A DNA stretch of 64,000 nucleotides, from positions 188,789,118-188,853,117 of the forward strand of contig CM037878.1 of NCBI GenBank assembly GCA_021292165.1, in the 5' to 3' direction. The DNA comes from Shinisaurus crocodilurus. Lineage: Eukaryota > Chordata > Lepidosauria > Squamata > Shinisauridae. A program made the translations under genes and the position numbers. Positions 10,486-21,423 of the stretch are shown here, piece after piece. The notes beneath the pieces were generated by a model. That model saw nothing but the letters and a program-made list of their open reading frames with translations, was not told where the DNA came from and did not search any database. Every line of letters begins with the position of its first letter. Positions within the stretch are counted from its first letter, which is position 1.

Positions 10486-10754
10486 CCCTCCTGTGCCCAC
10501 AGAAAGCTCTGTGAGCAGAGAGCTACCACTGGTGGCAGCAAGCATAAAGCCCCCAAATTTCATGGGCATGTTGGGAGCAGGGCAGAGCTGGCTTTGGATC
10601 AGATGGATCCAAAATTGCTACTTTCCCCCTGAGAAGAAGCATTGGGAGGAAAAATGAAGACAAATCTGTTCTGCCAGAGTAAAATGAGAACCACCACCAC
10701 CACCTTCCACCCCAGCCAGCACAAGTCAGAAGGGCTGTAGATGGGGTGGTGAAT
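10486..10754. other. No firm feature; possible outer part of the next fold-back
   Basis: GC-moderate sequence with a (CCA)n patch at 10,692-10,704. No gene seen. Confidence 0.35.
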
Positions 10755-11050
10755 TGGCCTCCTTGGGTAGTATCATCTTGTGCCTGTGTGCTTGCAAGAC
10801 CCACTGTTCAGACAATGGGGCTCTGACATTTCTAAAAATAACCAAAAAGCAGTGGGAACAATCATTTCCAGAATGGGGCAGGTCAGAGAGCTTGCAGAAG
10901 GGAGCTCTGCTGACCTGCCCCAATCTGGGAATAAGTGTTTCCACTCATTCCTGGAGCTATTTTTAGAAGCATCAAAGCCCCATTGCACAAGCAGTTGGTC
11001 CCATGAGCACAGCGGAGGTGGAGCAGCATCATTGGATACTGCCCATTGCT
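10755..11050. repeat. Imperfect fold-back (inverted repeat) element
   Basis: Left arm about 10,755-10,883 and right arm about 10,919-11,050. Paired blocks include CAATGGGGCT, TTCTAAAAATA, GGGGCAGGTCAG and GGGTAGTATC versus GGGCAGTATCC. The loop is about 35 bp. Overlapping open frames on both strands mirror each other because of the symmetry. Probably an old MITE; terminal duplication was not found. Confidence 0.65.
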
Positions 11051-12698
11051 TCTCCATGACCTGAATTAGGATTGTTCTGTTACTGACCCTTAAGCGATGT
11101 GATTCTATGGTCTTAACCCTACAGGCATTTATGCATAGGGTTACCACGTTTAATCAAAATAGAAAATTTGTTTCACTGCTATGTATGCTAATGAATCTAA
11201 ATGTATGTTGTTGTTTTTTAAACCCTCTATTGACTACCAGCAGAAGTCCAATAGTAACCAAGATTATGCGTATGCTTCTTGCATCTTGGAATATATATGG
11301 TTAAATTGTGTGCATATGCCCTTGCAGGTACTAGGACTTAGAACATAAGTTAAATGGATGTTTAACTTTAAGATAAAAAATTAACTTAATTAAATAAGTT
11401 AAGTTAAAGAAGTTAAATTTAACATAAGTTAAATTCCTGTCAAATTCTTCATTCTACCTTCTGCAGCAGTCATACTTTGAATGCAAGGTGAGGATTTCTT
11501 TGTGAAATCTTGGTTGTTTGTTATGCTGCATGGCGCTGTGAGATAGTTAAGTGGCTCATGACATTCAGAACATCTGCTCTTGCGTGTGTTTGGGCTATTT
11601 ATTAAAAAGACTTTTTAGTGAAAGTCTATTACAATTTATCTGTTGCCACCTTTTAGTTGATAGTTAATAGCCCCACAGCTCCACGTATAGAATAATGGAT
11701 GAGCCATATAAAGTAGCTATAGTATGCCAGAGAGAACCATTGCATTTGTTTTGACACAGTGTGAGCGGCTGTGGGCTGGGCGCAGAGCAAAAGGCAGATG
11801 GTAGAACAAGCATAATATAATTATAGAGACTCTGAAGCTATCCAGATGGCCATATATGTTTAGCTTGTTGGATAAAAGCCTAAAGTTAAAGTATAGGTTC
11901 ATCACACTTTTTGTTTTTGTTTTAGTCCAGATTGGGAAGTCTGCATTCACATTTTCTCCTACCGGCCCATTCAATTGTTTGAATATTTACCATATGGTCT
12001 GACAATCTATTTCTGTAACTCCTTTTCGTATTGTGATGGAAGTGTCTGGGACACTCTATTACACTGTTACAACAGATTTCAGTGTAATTGCATGAACATT
12101 TTGGACATGCTACAGTTCTTTCATTGTACAATCTCAATGGACTATATTGCATACAAACTTGAGGGTACTGTGTTCATATAATGAGCTTCTTTCAAGCAGT
12201 AGCACAAATAGAATTGAGCACATCCAAGGATTTGGGTGGAATGTTACATTTTATAAATTTAAAACAAGTTGTAAAAAAAAATATCCTCTGCATTTGCATT
12301 CTGTGAGCCTTTCAGAAGAGTATGGCTTTTTGTATGATAACCTATTCATTCCTCTGCAATTAATATGATTTTTAGACAGATATGTGTGTGATAGGGAAAA
12401 TGGTACTTATATGCGTTTTTCCAGCATATGCTCCACAGACTTGTAGGATGTTCACTTAGCACTGGACATATAATGAGTTTGAATCTGCATGCCTTGTTTT
12501 GAAGAAAAAATTGCCCCTTTTTTGCTGCTGCACTGCCAAATTTCAGGTGTCAGTTGCTGCTTTTTTGCATTGCACTAGTTACATTGCACGAGTGCAATTT
12601 CATTAGTTCAAGTGCCAGGACAACAAAAGATACTACCTATTCACTCATATTTCTCACATATTCTCTTCCTATAGCCCCCTCATCTCACACCCTCTCCA
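11051..12698. other. Long unrecognised stretch
   Basis: No gene or recurring repeat. At about 11,340-11,445 the word AAGTTAAA and its relatives recur (TTAACTTAATTAAATAAG), a local low-complexity patch. The 11,700-12,400 part is AT-rich and looks single-copy. Confidence 0.45.
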
Positions 12699-12726
12699 TC
12701 ACACACACACACACACACACACACAC
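12699..12726 (+). repeat. (CA)n microsatellite
   Basis: Uninterrupted CA dinucleotides. Confidence 0.95.
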
Positions 12727-13407
12727 CAAACTGTCATATCTGATAGAAGATCTTAGCCTTTCCAAGTCAGAGAATCTGTGACATCTTTACCTAGCAAGTC
12801 TTACTGTGACATCAGAGCAGTTTAGCCAATCATTGTCAGAAGACACTCACTAAATAGGAATTAAGTACTATTGCCATATAATACTCATTTCAACTCTTGA
12901 TCTATATGCTCATCCTAAATATAGAATTTTCCATAAGAACAATGCTTAGAAAAATGTCCTTTACCTTCCCTGTGCAATGATAAAAGGTACATAAAACATG
13001 GCCTAATCAGCAAGTATACATGATCGGCAAGAAAAGCCTGGTGATAATTAAAGGAGGCATTTCTGAATACGTCTGATGTATCTGTCAGGTTCTGATTAAC
13101 TGTAAATTTACCAACCACAGATGATTACAGGTGATAGGCAAGTCTTGGAATCCAGCATAAGTTTGCGAAGAAATTAATGTCGGAGACATTAATTCAAGTT
13201 TCAGCTGCCACAATCTTGTCAAAACACCCACCTAGTATCGATAGAGTGAAAGATGGCATCTCAGGAAAAGTGACTCCACATTTTCTAGAACATAAAGAAC
13301 AGGCAAGCCTTTTTCATTTTAACCCTTCAGTCACCAAGCCTGCAGCTAGACTGCCCCCCTTCTTTATTCATCTGGATGACTAGGTGAAGAAGCCTGTTCA
13401 AAGAAAA
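12727..13407. other. No recognised feature
   Basis: AT-rich, no repeats shared with the rest of the window, chance frames only. Confidence 0.45.
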
Positions 13408-13605
13408 AAGAGCAGAGAGTCTTGTGGAACCTTAAAGACTAACACATTTATCATGGTATACCCTTTCATGGGCTAGAGTCCACTCCATAGTCCACAAAAG
13501 CATAATAAATTTGCTAGTCTTTACAGTGCCCCAAAACTGTCTTTTTTCTTGTTTTTTTTGTAGCAACAGACTAACACGGCTACCCCTCCAGGAACTGTTA
13601 CATAA
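13408..13605. repeat. Interspersed repeat with inverted AGTCTT blocks
   Basis: Contains AGAGTCTTGTGGAACCTTAA then AGACTAACACATTTATCATGG, and on the far side AATAAATTTGCTAGTCTTTA and CAACAGACTAACACGGCTAC. Left and right halves are partly complementary (ACTAACACATTTAT against ATAATAAATTTGCTAGT). This is a very common reptile repeat layout; class not determined. Confidence 0.6.
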
Positions 13606-14004
13606 GAAAGCAGTGGGCCCTTGATTGAACCCCATAGGTGACGAGCTCATATAGGGAAATGCTATTAGATGTATGAGAAACATTAATACATTCACCCAGT
13701 AAGTTCAAGAGGCATTTCCAGAGGGGGGGGGGGTTTAATCAGAAAATAAAATGAGCAATCCTGAAAAGTAAAATGTTAAACACTGGAAGATTACCTCACC
13801 CCCCCACCCCAAAAGGTACCTTAAACAGAACTGGACTGACTATTTTGTTCAGCTATGAGTGATGACTGAGAACTTGCACAATGGGCATTTTGTGCCTTCT
13901 TTAGGCCATGAGGTTGGACGAATGGGCAAAAGTTTGTAAGTAGCTAATCACTGTTTTTGTATCGTATTGGTACTGAATTTTCAACACAACTTCAATGTGA
14001 TGTG
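13606..14004. other. No recognised feature; includes a G11 tract
   Basis: The poly-G run is at 13,723-13,733. Nothing else was recognised. Confidence 0.45.
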
Positions 14005-14110
14005 CATATCCCCAACCTGTTGTGTGTGTTGGACTACAACTCCCATACTTCCCCAGCCAGGGGAGTTGTAGTCCAACACATATGGAGGGGACCAGGTTGG
14101 GGAAAGCTGA
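14005..14110. mobile_element. Palindromic hAT-like MITE
   Basis: CCCCAACCTG and CCAGGTTGGGG bracket GTTGGACTACAACTCCC and its inverse GGGAGTTGTAGTCCAAC, with a short centre at CTTCCCCAGCC. This is the ACTACAACTCCCA type that recurs at 16,025 and 25,157. Target duplication not clear. Confidence 0.7.
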
Positions 14111-15444
14111 CACAGACAACCTCAGATTTGAATATGTGTGAATGAATTGCCAAATTAGCAATAGCTACCTTTTTTGCCTTTTGCTGGGGAAGTTCTCTGA
14201 GCCTCTTTGTGGAGCTTTTTATGGATTGTGTGTCAAATTCTTCAATTAAATATGATGGGAAACCAATATACAAGACCAACAAGATGATGTATTGAGGATG
14301 AAGGCCTGTCAGAATTTTTAAAAGCTGCATTATCTTAATTTTCTTTTTTATAACTCTTTCCAAAGTAGTGTGCCCTTTAATTAGCTGTGAATGTAAAGAG
14401 TCAATATTCTTTACATCCTCAGAAATATTAGGCAATAGCTCCAGGCACTAAGCTGCAGGCATTCCTCCCAAAATTTTACAGAGTAAAAAAGGGGACAGAA
14501 GCCAGATCTTTCATCTTCCCAAAGCTCAAATGATTGAGGCAATACCTTGTCATCCCTCCTTTCTTAACTTAATAGCTTAAGTCCAAATAGGTTGCAAGAA
14601 AGACAGCTGCAAGGATAATCTTCTGACCTAACCATTTTTAATAAAATAAAAATACAAGAGGGGTGTGTGTGTGTGTGTGTGTGTGTGTTTGTGAAGATAT
14701 CTTGTTTACATGCTTTACTACCCTTAAAGCAAACCAAAAACCTTGGAAATATTAAATTATTCATTTGGAACTGAAGCTGTTTGTTTCCCTCACTTTCCAC
14801 CACAACACAGGTGGTTACATTTTGTGTTCTAATTACAACTGATGTGCATCAGAATGTGTGGGTTGAAATGTACATCAAAGCTTTTTCTTAATCCACTTCT
14901 GTTTATCACCTCTGGGCCTAATCCAGGTTCATTGTGTAGGTTCTGTTATGGCCTTGGCTAGAAATGTCATATTGTAGGTTTGGTTGCACAATGGATTTGT
15001 TGTATGCATTTTGCATTTACATCTGCTTGATATCCTGAAATGGTATTCACACTGAACTTCCTACACTGACTCCAAGATCCTTTTTCTGTGGTTGCATATA
15101 ATTTAGAACCCGTAATATGAGTGTATACTTTGGATTGCTCTCGTTTTGTATTTATCACCATTGAATTTCATCTGACATTTTGTTGACCTTCTGCTAAGGT
15201 AATAATAGTTGCAGTTGTAACTAGACAAGACATGTTGCATAGGGAGCAGCCCATCAAGGTTAAATGAAGAGAAGTTCTTTGAAGATTGGAATTGAAGCAC
15301 AGGCAATTGACCCAGCTCTGGGTGAGATACAAAAGATAAGAACCACACAATGAAGGTCTAGCTATGCTTTTCAAGCTTCTTGCATTCGTTACACTTCATA
15401 ATAAGTCTTCTGTTCAGGAGAAACAGCATAATTTGTGCTGATAT
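14111..15444. other. Unrecognised stretch with a (GT)n microsatellite
   Basis: The GT run is at about 14,662-14,688. The remainder is AT-rich with chance frames; no repeat or exon was recognised. Confidence 0.45.
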
Positions 15445-15830
15445 TAGGGGTATGTGTTGACCATAAGATTTGGTTTGGATTCAGTGATTCAGAAAACAGC
15501 CTGGTCCAGCTCAGAATAATTCAGTGGCCACCTGCTTCGACCTGGGTGTGAATGTGAATATCGATTCGGAAATCCAAATCTTCACACCTCCATAGTCTCC
15601 AATTGCCCTGAAAATGCCTGGACCATCACAAAAACCCATAAGCCATCACGGCTTCTCACTTTGTCATGCAGAGTCCCGAATTCCCCTGCCTCCTGCAACT
15701 GCAGGCTACTTGAAACTGCTCTTAAAGGGGCCATGGGCAAAATTGCAGCTAGGCTTGCAGTTTTAGCTTAGCTGCAATGTTGCCCATGGCCCCTTTAAGA
15801 GTAGATCTCCTTAGGCTCGAACAGCTGCAG
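15445..15830. repeat. Repeat with TGTG-TTGACC head, copy related to 55,908-56,110
   Basis: Opens GGGGTATGTGTTGACCATAA and then has a TTCAGTGATTCAGAAAA block, GGCCACCTGCTTCGACC and ATTCGGAAATCC. The copy at 55,908 has the same order (ATGTGCACTGACCACAAG, GGCCACCCGCTTCAAC, GAGATTCAGAACTCC). A strong palindrome follows at 15,719-15,801 and may form its core. Confidence 0.5.
15719..15801. repeat. Strong palindrome, about 30-bp arms
   Basis: CTCTTAAAGGGGCCATGGGC on the left pairs exactly with GCCCATGGCCCCTTTAAGAG on the right, and the pairing continues through TTGCAGCTA and TAGCTGCAA. The loop is short (about 16 bp). Confidence 0.85.
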
Positions 15831-16310
15831 GGTCTCCACGGAGAGACAGATGCTTCTAAGCTGGGAGGGCCAGGGCCAGGCGAGGATGTGTGTGTGTGTG
15901 CATGTGCGCGCATGTGCGCATGCATGCTCTACTGACTGGAAGTTGCTGTGGGGAAGGGATTAGCTGGGTGAAAAGAAAAGGAGTCGGAGGCTGCACCTCA
16001 GTCACTATTGGCTCTGCTGGCAAGGGCAGCTGGGAGTTGCAGTCCAACAACATCTGGAGAGCTGCATAATTCTCACCCCTGCCATAATAGGTACGAGTTT
16101 GCTCTGAGGCTATCTTTTTCCTGCTCTTTCCAAATCCACAACTGATGCACTATGTAACTTTGACTTTTGTTTCTAAATGTTGCAGAGTGCTTTCCTTTGG
16201 TATAAAACATGGAACAGGCTCCCTGGTGACACTGAAACTAAATGGCAATAACTCCTTTCCTTGTGTTGTATTGTTCCAGTTTGAGTTTTATGGAAAGGAC
16301 TTCTGTAGTT
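15831..16310. other. Mixed: (TG)n tract and half of a palindromic MITE
   Basis: A GT/GC-rich alternating tract lies at 15,888-15,926. GGGAGTTGCAGTCCAACAAC with CATCTGGAGAGCTGC at 16,030-16,070 is one arm of the ACTACAACTCCCA MITE type; the other arm is missing. The rest is unrecognised. Confidence 0.5.
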
Positions 16311-16412
16311 TAGGATGTAATCCTAATCCTATACACACTTTCCTGTGAGTAAGTCCCATTGAACGTAATAGGATTTACTTCTGAGTACACATGCATAGGA
16401 TTGCACTGTTAT
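16311..16412. mobile_element. Palindromic MITE of the GGATTGCA...TTACTTCTGAGTA type
   Basis: The right end reads CATGCATAGGATTGCACTG and the left GATGTAATCCTAATCCTAT, with a symmetrical centre GTAAGTCCCATTGAACGTAA. The same centre motif (AGTAA...CAATGG) is present at 36,660-36,840 and 40,920-41,015. Very common layout in reptile DNA. Confidence 0.65.
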
Positions 16413-17134
16413 TCTGTTTTCAGTGCTTTCTGGAATGCTGGACCAAAGTAATGTATATATGTATACATTTATTTTATTGGTCCTATAGCCTACCCTAGCC
16501 CAAGATAGTGCGAATATACTAAGTAGACCATTAGTTATTGGGCAGGTTAGTAATGCAATTAATACATTAATAAATAAATATTCCAATGTTGCATAGTGGT
16601 CAAGGATTCCAGAAGATCTCAACTAGAGTCTTGCCTCTGCCATAAACTCTCAAGGTGGCTGTTGGCAAGTCTCTCTCTCTCTCTCTCTCTCTCTCCATGC
16701 TTGGAACAGCTGTACATTTTGTTTGGTTAATTTTTGATAAGGATTTACCAAAATTCACAAATGTCTTCATAACTAAAATGGAAAGAACTTGGGATATTTT
16801 TTTTAATTAAATGTGGGAGAAAGTGAAGCAGATAGATTCATCCAACCCCATAAACATTTGGGGTTGGATCCAGCTTTCATGGAAGTGGGCTTCCCTGTCC
16901 CCTCCTTCCCACAGCAGCCCCTCCAGCCCCCTGAACATTGAACACAGAGAGTCAGGAGGCCATGCTGAATGGGGATCTGTATGTGTGTGGGGAGGTTCTC
17001 CCCAACTGGGGATCTTGTGGAAGTGCCCTAGCACTCACAAGGATGAGTTCCTATTGCTGCCTACAGAAATCCTTCACTATCATGGACTCGATTGTGGCTA
17101 TGGAGATGTCAGAATCATGAGTTTTAATTATGCA
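16413..17134. other. No recognised gene; (CT)n microsatellite
   Basis: A CT run spans about 16,671-16,695. Otherwise no features. Confidence 0.45.
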
Positions 17135-17230
17135 GATCAGTTCTTAGAATAAGAACTGATTTGAATAAGTGCTCAGGAACTTATTCCTGAGCACTTATGC
17201 TCAGGAATAAGCATATTCCTCAGGAACACT
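17135..17230. repeat. Two adjacent perfect hairpins
   Basis: First hairpin: ATCAGTTCTTA, loop GAA, TAAGAACTGAT. Second: AAGTGCTCAGGAA, loop CTTA, TTCCTGAGCACTT, followed by further partial copies (GCTCAGGAATAAGC, TTCCTCAGGAAC). Not shared with other places in the window. Confidence 0.8.
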
Positions 17231-17904
17231 GCTACGGTAGAGAGGTTCAAACTGCTGAAGAATGACAGGTGCATTTTTAAAAGTCAGATTACTTTTATAG
17301 AGAGAAAGAAAATGTTATATGTAGCACAAGATACTAATGCACAATCTATTTGTAACAGTAAAAGCCCTGAAAGGTCAATGTTGGATACAAGTGTTGCAAG
17401 ATGTTAAGATGTGCTTAGTACATTGGTGCTTTTATAAAACTGCATTATTTGTTGAAAACAAAGGAACCCATAAACAAGAGTAAAAAATACCAAAACCCAG
17501 AAAGGTAAACCCATTCCTCAAAGAGTTTGCAACTGAAGTTTTGACAAGCCAAGGAAATAGTCAGAACATTATGTTTTGGTAGCCCTGAACACAACGTTAT
17601 GTGCAAAAGCTATTTATACAGAAATTTTCAATACACAATAATATTTCATGGCCAAGCCTGTTGATAAATTGGGAAGCATGGGTCCCTTCCAACCAGAGGA
17701 TTAAACAATCAATAACTTGCTAGAAGCACAGTGACAAAAAACATAAGAATTTTTTTCCTTTGCCATGGATTTTTGTTTACTCTTGTGTATGCTTAAGTAG
17801 GGAGACTTGCAATTCAGAGTTTCTCAAAGTATGGGCCAAGCCCCATCATGGGGACCATTAGGCACCTGGAGTTGGAGTTTGACGTTCCAGGAGGGATAGG
17901 ACCC
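17231..17904. other. No recognised feature
   Basis: AT-rich sequence with chance frames only. Confidence 0.45.
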
Positions 17905-18230
17905 TGAGACCAGGGATGTGCTGAAACAGGGAAATCTGGCTCATTTGAGCTCAACGGATTTCCTGCCCACTTCCGATCCGATGATCAGAAGCGGGCTGAG
18001 TTGGGCGTGGGGGTTTGTGGACTTCTGTCAGTGCAAAATGTACACAAAATCAGCTGATTTGCACGAATCAGCACCCAAAAACCACGTGGATCTAGTGCAA
18101 TTTGTGTGAAGTTGGCCGAGTTGTGCAAATCGGCACCCGAAAACCACATGGTTCTAGCATGATTTGTGTGGTTTGTTGATACAGTTTTAAAACTTCCCAC
18201 TGGAAAGCTCTCCAGAAAAAGAAAAACAAC
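17905..18230. repeat. Repeat with AGGGATGTGC head and duplicated internal unit
   Basis: The head is CCAGGGATGTGCTGAAAC. Inside, the order CAGCACCCAAAAACCACGTG then CTAGTGCAATTTGTGTG is repeated about 65 bp later as CGGCACCCGAAAACCACATG then CTAGCATGATTTGTGTG. It shares its head with the AT-rich family but has a distinct body. Confidence 0.5.
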
Positions 18231-18604
18231 AGGCAGGAGGGAAGGGCTGTAGTTTTGTGACTGACAACTGCAGCTTCTAATTAGGGAATGGCTTTACCAG
18301 GGCTGTCCAATGAGTGCTTTGGGGAGGGGCATTCTCTATCAGGAGCAGCAACAAGGATAGTGTTTCTTGGTAGAGAGTTCTTGGTAGTTGTTTTTCCCTT
18401 GTGTGACCTTTTTTAAATTCCTAACTAGATCAATCTTTTCTTAAAATCCCTTCCTAAAATTGTTTTCTAAAAACTAGTCTCCTGCACTCTATATTTTAAT
18501 TTACTCTTGCTGTTTATGTCTGTCTGTCTTGAGCATTAATTATGAGGACGGTCACTTCCATTTGCCACATGCTCCACCCACCGCCTCTTGCTAGCCCTAG
18601 TTCC
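18231..18604. other. No recognised feature
   Basis: Nothing recognised apart from T-rich patches. Confidence 0.4.
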
Positions 18605-19040
18605 ATTAGGAATGTGCAAATCATCAAAACTCAAGGTTCTCTCCAAATTCCACCTCATAGCTCATTCCAACTCATGCCTGTGTCAGATTGAAAGCTTGGC
18701 GGGGGGATTTCTATTCACACAAACATTTGTGTGCATTTTTGTGCACATTTTTCCAAATGTACACATCAATTCTGCACATTTTTGAAATGTACATGCTCTT
18801 CTCCCATTGATTAAAGTGTGTTTGTGCACATGTCTCAAAAGTATACATATTTTCATATGCATTTTTCAAATGCATGCATGTTACCAAACACAGTTTTTGG
18901 GTCCATGAATCACATCACAAGCTCAGAAATATACGGACTTTGACTGCAGGTGGTGTTTGAGTCTGTGTTTGGGTCTGGGAGGTGCCAATTGTTGGGTAAA
19001 TTCTGGTCAAAAATGAACTCAAATTAATTTCTCATAAGTT
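18605..19040. repeat. AT-rich AGGGATGTGC-family repeat, copy 2
   Basis: Starts TTAGGAATGTGCAAATCATC and carries GTGCACATTTTTCCAAATG, TTTTGAAATGTACATG and CATTTTTCAAATGCATGC units, the inverse of the 4,935 copy's units, then AATCACATCACAAGCTC. Confidence 0.55.
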
Positions 19041-19344
19041 CCACACATTTGATTTACGTTCAGTGTTTTCTGTAGGCATCTGCATCTGTGAGTGATATAT
19101 TAATATAATAGCATTTAATATCTGTCTGACTCTGTTCCTCCTGTGTTCTTTCTTGTATATATCTTATGTGACTGTGTTACGCACACAGTGTTACAGTGTG
19201 CAGAAGCACCACATTGCTGTAGTGCTTTCAATAAAGTGTCACCCACTCCACCAAGGATGAAACAGAGATGTGGCAAAGCTTATGGTGCCCCAAGACAGTT
19301 TCTGGGAAGGGTAGAGGCAGTGAGAGCAGAGGTGTAGCGATCAG
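19041..19344. other. No recognised feature
   Basis: A mid-length frame at 19,143-19,337 has no familiar motif and no supporting splice context. Confidence 0.4.
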
Positions 19345-19720
19345 CTCCCCACCACTTGGGATGGACGGATCTGTCAACTTTGGTTTCTCATTTTTCCAGT
19401 GCTCCAGTTCATCTCAAGCTCTGAAAACTTTTTTTTAAAGTTCAATAAAAATGCATAAGCATTTTTTGTGCACATTTCTCTTAACACATGCATTTTAATT
19501 AATTATTTTTTGCATAATATACATTTTTTTCAAGCAATTATTTTGATATAATACATTTTTATTGTTATTTATCCCTAATATATATGCATTTTTGTAGGCA
19601 TTTTTTTAATTGGAGAACTCCATTGAAAAATTCGTAGGAGTGAGAATTCCAAATAACTGAGTCTTTGTGTGCATAGTGGTTCAGAAGTGCAAAATTAGGT
19701 GAGTTCACATTAAAATGTGA
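19345..19720. repeat. AT-rich AGGGATGTGC-family repeat, copy 3 (diverged)
   Basis: Contains GGATGGACGGATCTGTCAA, CATTTTTCCAGTGCTCC, repeated ATGCATTTT-type units and a GAACTCCATTGAAAAATTCG end. Compare 52,770-52,915 (GGACGAATCTGTTAG, ATCTCAAGAAC). Confidence 0.45.
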
Positions 19721-20009
19721 ACTGGATGAATGTCTCCCCTATTTCCTACCCACCATCACCCCATAAGCCTCAACCTGCTTTTCATTCATCATAACTCCCT
19801 AACCCCTGTCACTACCCTTCTGAAAATTTGCAAGTATCTGCAAATGGGCACCTCTGCAATGTATGTCATGTTCATACAAATTGCCCACAAACCTACTGGG
19901 GAGAATTCCTGTTCCCCGATAAAATCATGGAACTTTAAAGGCTCTCCTTACACAAACCCTCCTGCACCCCTCTGTCTGAAATTTTGCAGGCTTCATCCCC
20001 CAGAAGGGT

Positions 20010-20085
20010 CTACTAATTTTATCCAACTATCCAATTTTATCCAATTATCCAGATACCCAATTTTATCCAATTCTGGCAAAACATT
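20010..20085 (+). repeat. Short tandem repeat, TTTTATCCAATTATCC type
   Basis: Three to four diverged copies of TTTTATCCAAYTATCCAG/A-like units before the hAT insertion. Confidence 0.7.
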
Positions 20086-20092
20086 AAAAACA

Positions 20093-20233
20093 TTCTAGGG
20101 CAGTGTTCTCCAACCTTGGGTCCCCAGATGTTTTTGGCCTACAACTCCCAGCATGCCCCAGCCAGCATAGCATGCTGGGAGTTGTAGGCCAAAAACATCT
20201 GGGGACCCAAGGTTGGAGAACACTGTTCTAGGG
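20093..20233. mobile_element. Palindromic hAT MITE, copy 2, with exact 8-bp TSD
   Basis: Element 20,101-20,225 (125 bp). Ends CAGTGTTCTCCAACC and GGTTGGAGAACACTG; arms appear perfectly complementary. The flanks TTCTAGGG (20,093-20,100 and 20,226-20,233) are identical direct repeats, the 8-bp duplication made by hAT transposases. No coding capacity. Confidence 0.95.
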
Positions 20234-21106
20234 GTTGATTTCTTCATTATAGTCAATGGGGAGGCTTTCAGAACTTTGGATTTTCCAAAGTGGGGATTTG
20301 CTCCAAGCGCACACCAAGGTGAGTCATCATTTTGACATGCTGAACTCAAGCAACCCACTATCTGAAGTGCCAAAACAGGTTCCCAAGTGATTTCTTTCTC
20401 TCTTTTTTTCTGTGCACACTCATTCTTCTAAATAAAATCTGGATAGCATAAGACCCAACTGCCCAGTTTGCTTTTAAGTCATTGCTAGAAAATGTGTGCC
20501 CAATGGGAAAGTCAATAATAAATGACACTGTACGGAAGATTCAGTTAGATAAGTATAACCATTAGAAGATAGCTTAATATTTTAGCATTTTAAGAATATC
20601 ACTCTCTTTTATAGTAAACTCAGCTGATGAGTGCCAAGGGGGGGGGAACCCAACAGCCTTGGCAGTCTTGGGGGAAGCTCAAGACTTGCAGAAATACTTA
20701 AGGGGGCAAAAAAAGAAAAAGAAAAGCCCAATGCAGACTGAGCATGCTCAGTGGCCACAGAATGCTGAGTGTCTGTCAGGGAGGGGAAACATGGAAAACC
20801 AGCAGGGAGGGGAAATGGAATGGAGTATTCTGGAGAATGTTGTGGCTGGCTGGCTATATTCCTGAATAGGAGCACTCCACACTGTAACTATTTAGATGAC
20901 ATGGCAGAAGCTGATTGCATTAAAAACAAACCAAAAACAAACCCTGCTCACATGAGTGTTCTCCTTGCATGAGCAGCACTTCGTAGCTGTGAATTCATGC
21001 ATGATCATCATGGCTCCCTTTTTGTGAAAATGAAAATAGCAACTTGCAGACCATCTTCCAGCATCTTTCTCAGTAAATGACCTGTAGATAAGGTGCAATT
21101 CTAGGC
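20234..21106. other. No recognised gene
   Basis: Includes a purine-rich patch (20,695-20,725). TGAGCATGCTCAGTGGCC at about 20,738 occurs in many reptile repeats, but no recurring copy is present in this window. Chance frames only. Confidence 0.4.
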
Positions 21107-21109
21107 AAC

Positions 21110-21143
<34 letters not shown>
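21107..21143 (+). repeat. (GT)n microsatellite
   Basis: Uninterrupted GT dinucleotides followed by TATGAGG. Confidence 0.95.
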
Positions 21144-21146
<3 letters not shown>

Positions 21147-21275
21147 AGGATCACATGTGAATATGGAGGCATTTTGATATATAATTTTTTACTGCAGCTG
21201 ATCACCAAGTGGAACGGCCAAGCAACTTTTCCATTTAAAACCAGCTTGCCTTTTTATCCAGGTGGCCAGCTACAG

Positions 21276-21278
<3 letters not shown>

Positions 21279-21311
<33 letters not shown>
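21279..21311 (+). repeat. (TA)n microsatellite
   Basis: Uninterrupted TA dinucleotides ending at TTTAAAC. Confidence 0.95.
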
Positions 21312-21314
<3 letters not shown>

Positions 21315-21423
21315 AACACCTTTCAAAATACCTCTGGCTATGCAAAAGCATTTCCCCAGGTCACACAAATGGTTTTCTTGGATTGTGGCCAGTAATTTTA
21401 CAGAGTCTTCAAGAAGAGACAGA

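Noticed and set aside
19730..20098. 122-aa plus frame ending at the hAT insertion
   Set aside because: C-rich low-complexity DNA with a short tandem repeat at its end (repeated NFIQLS); no domain.
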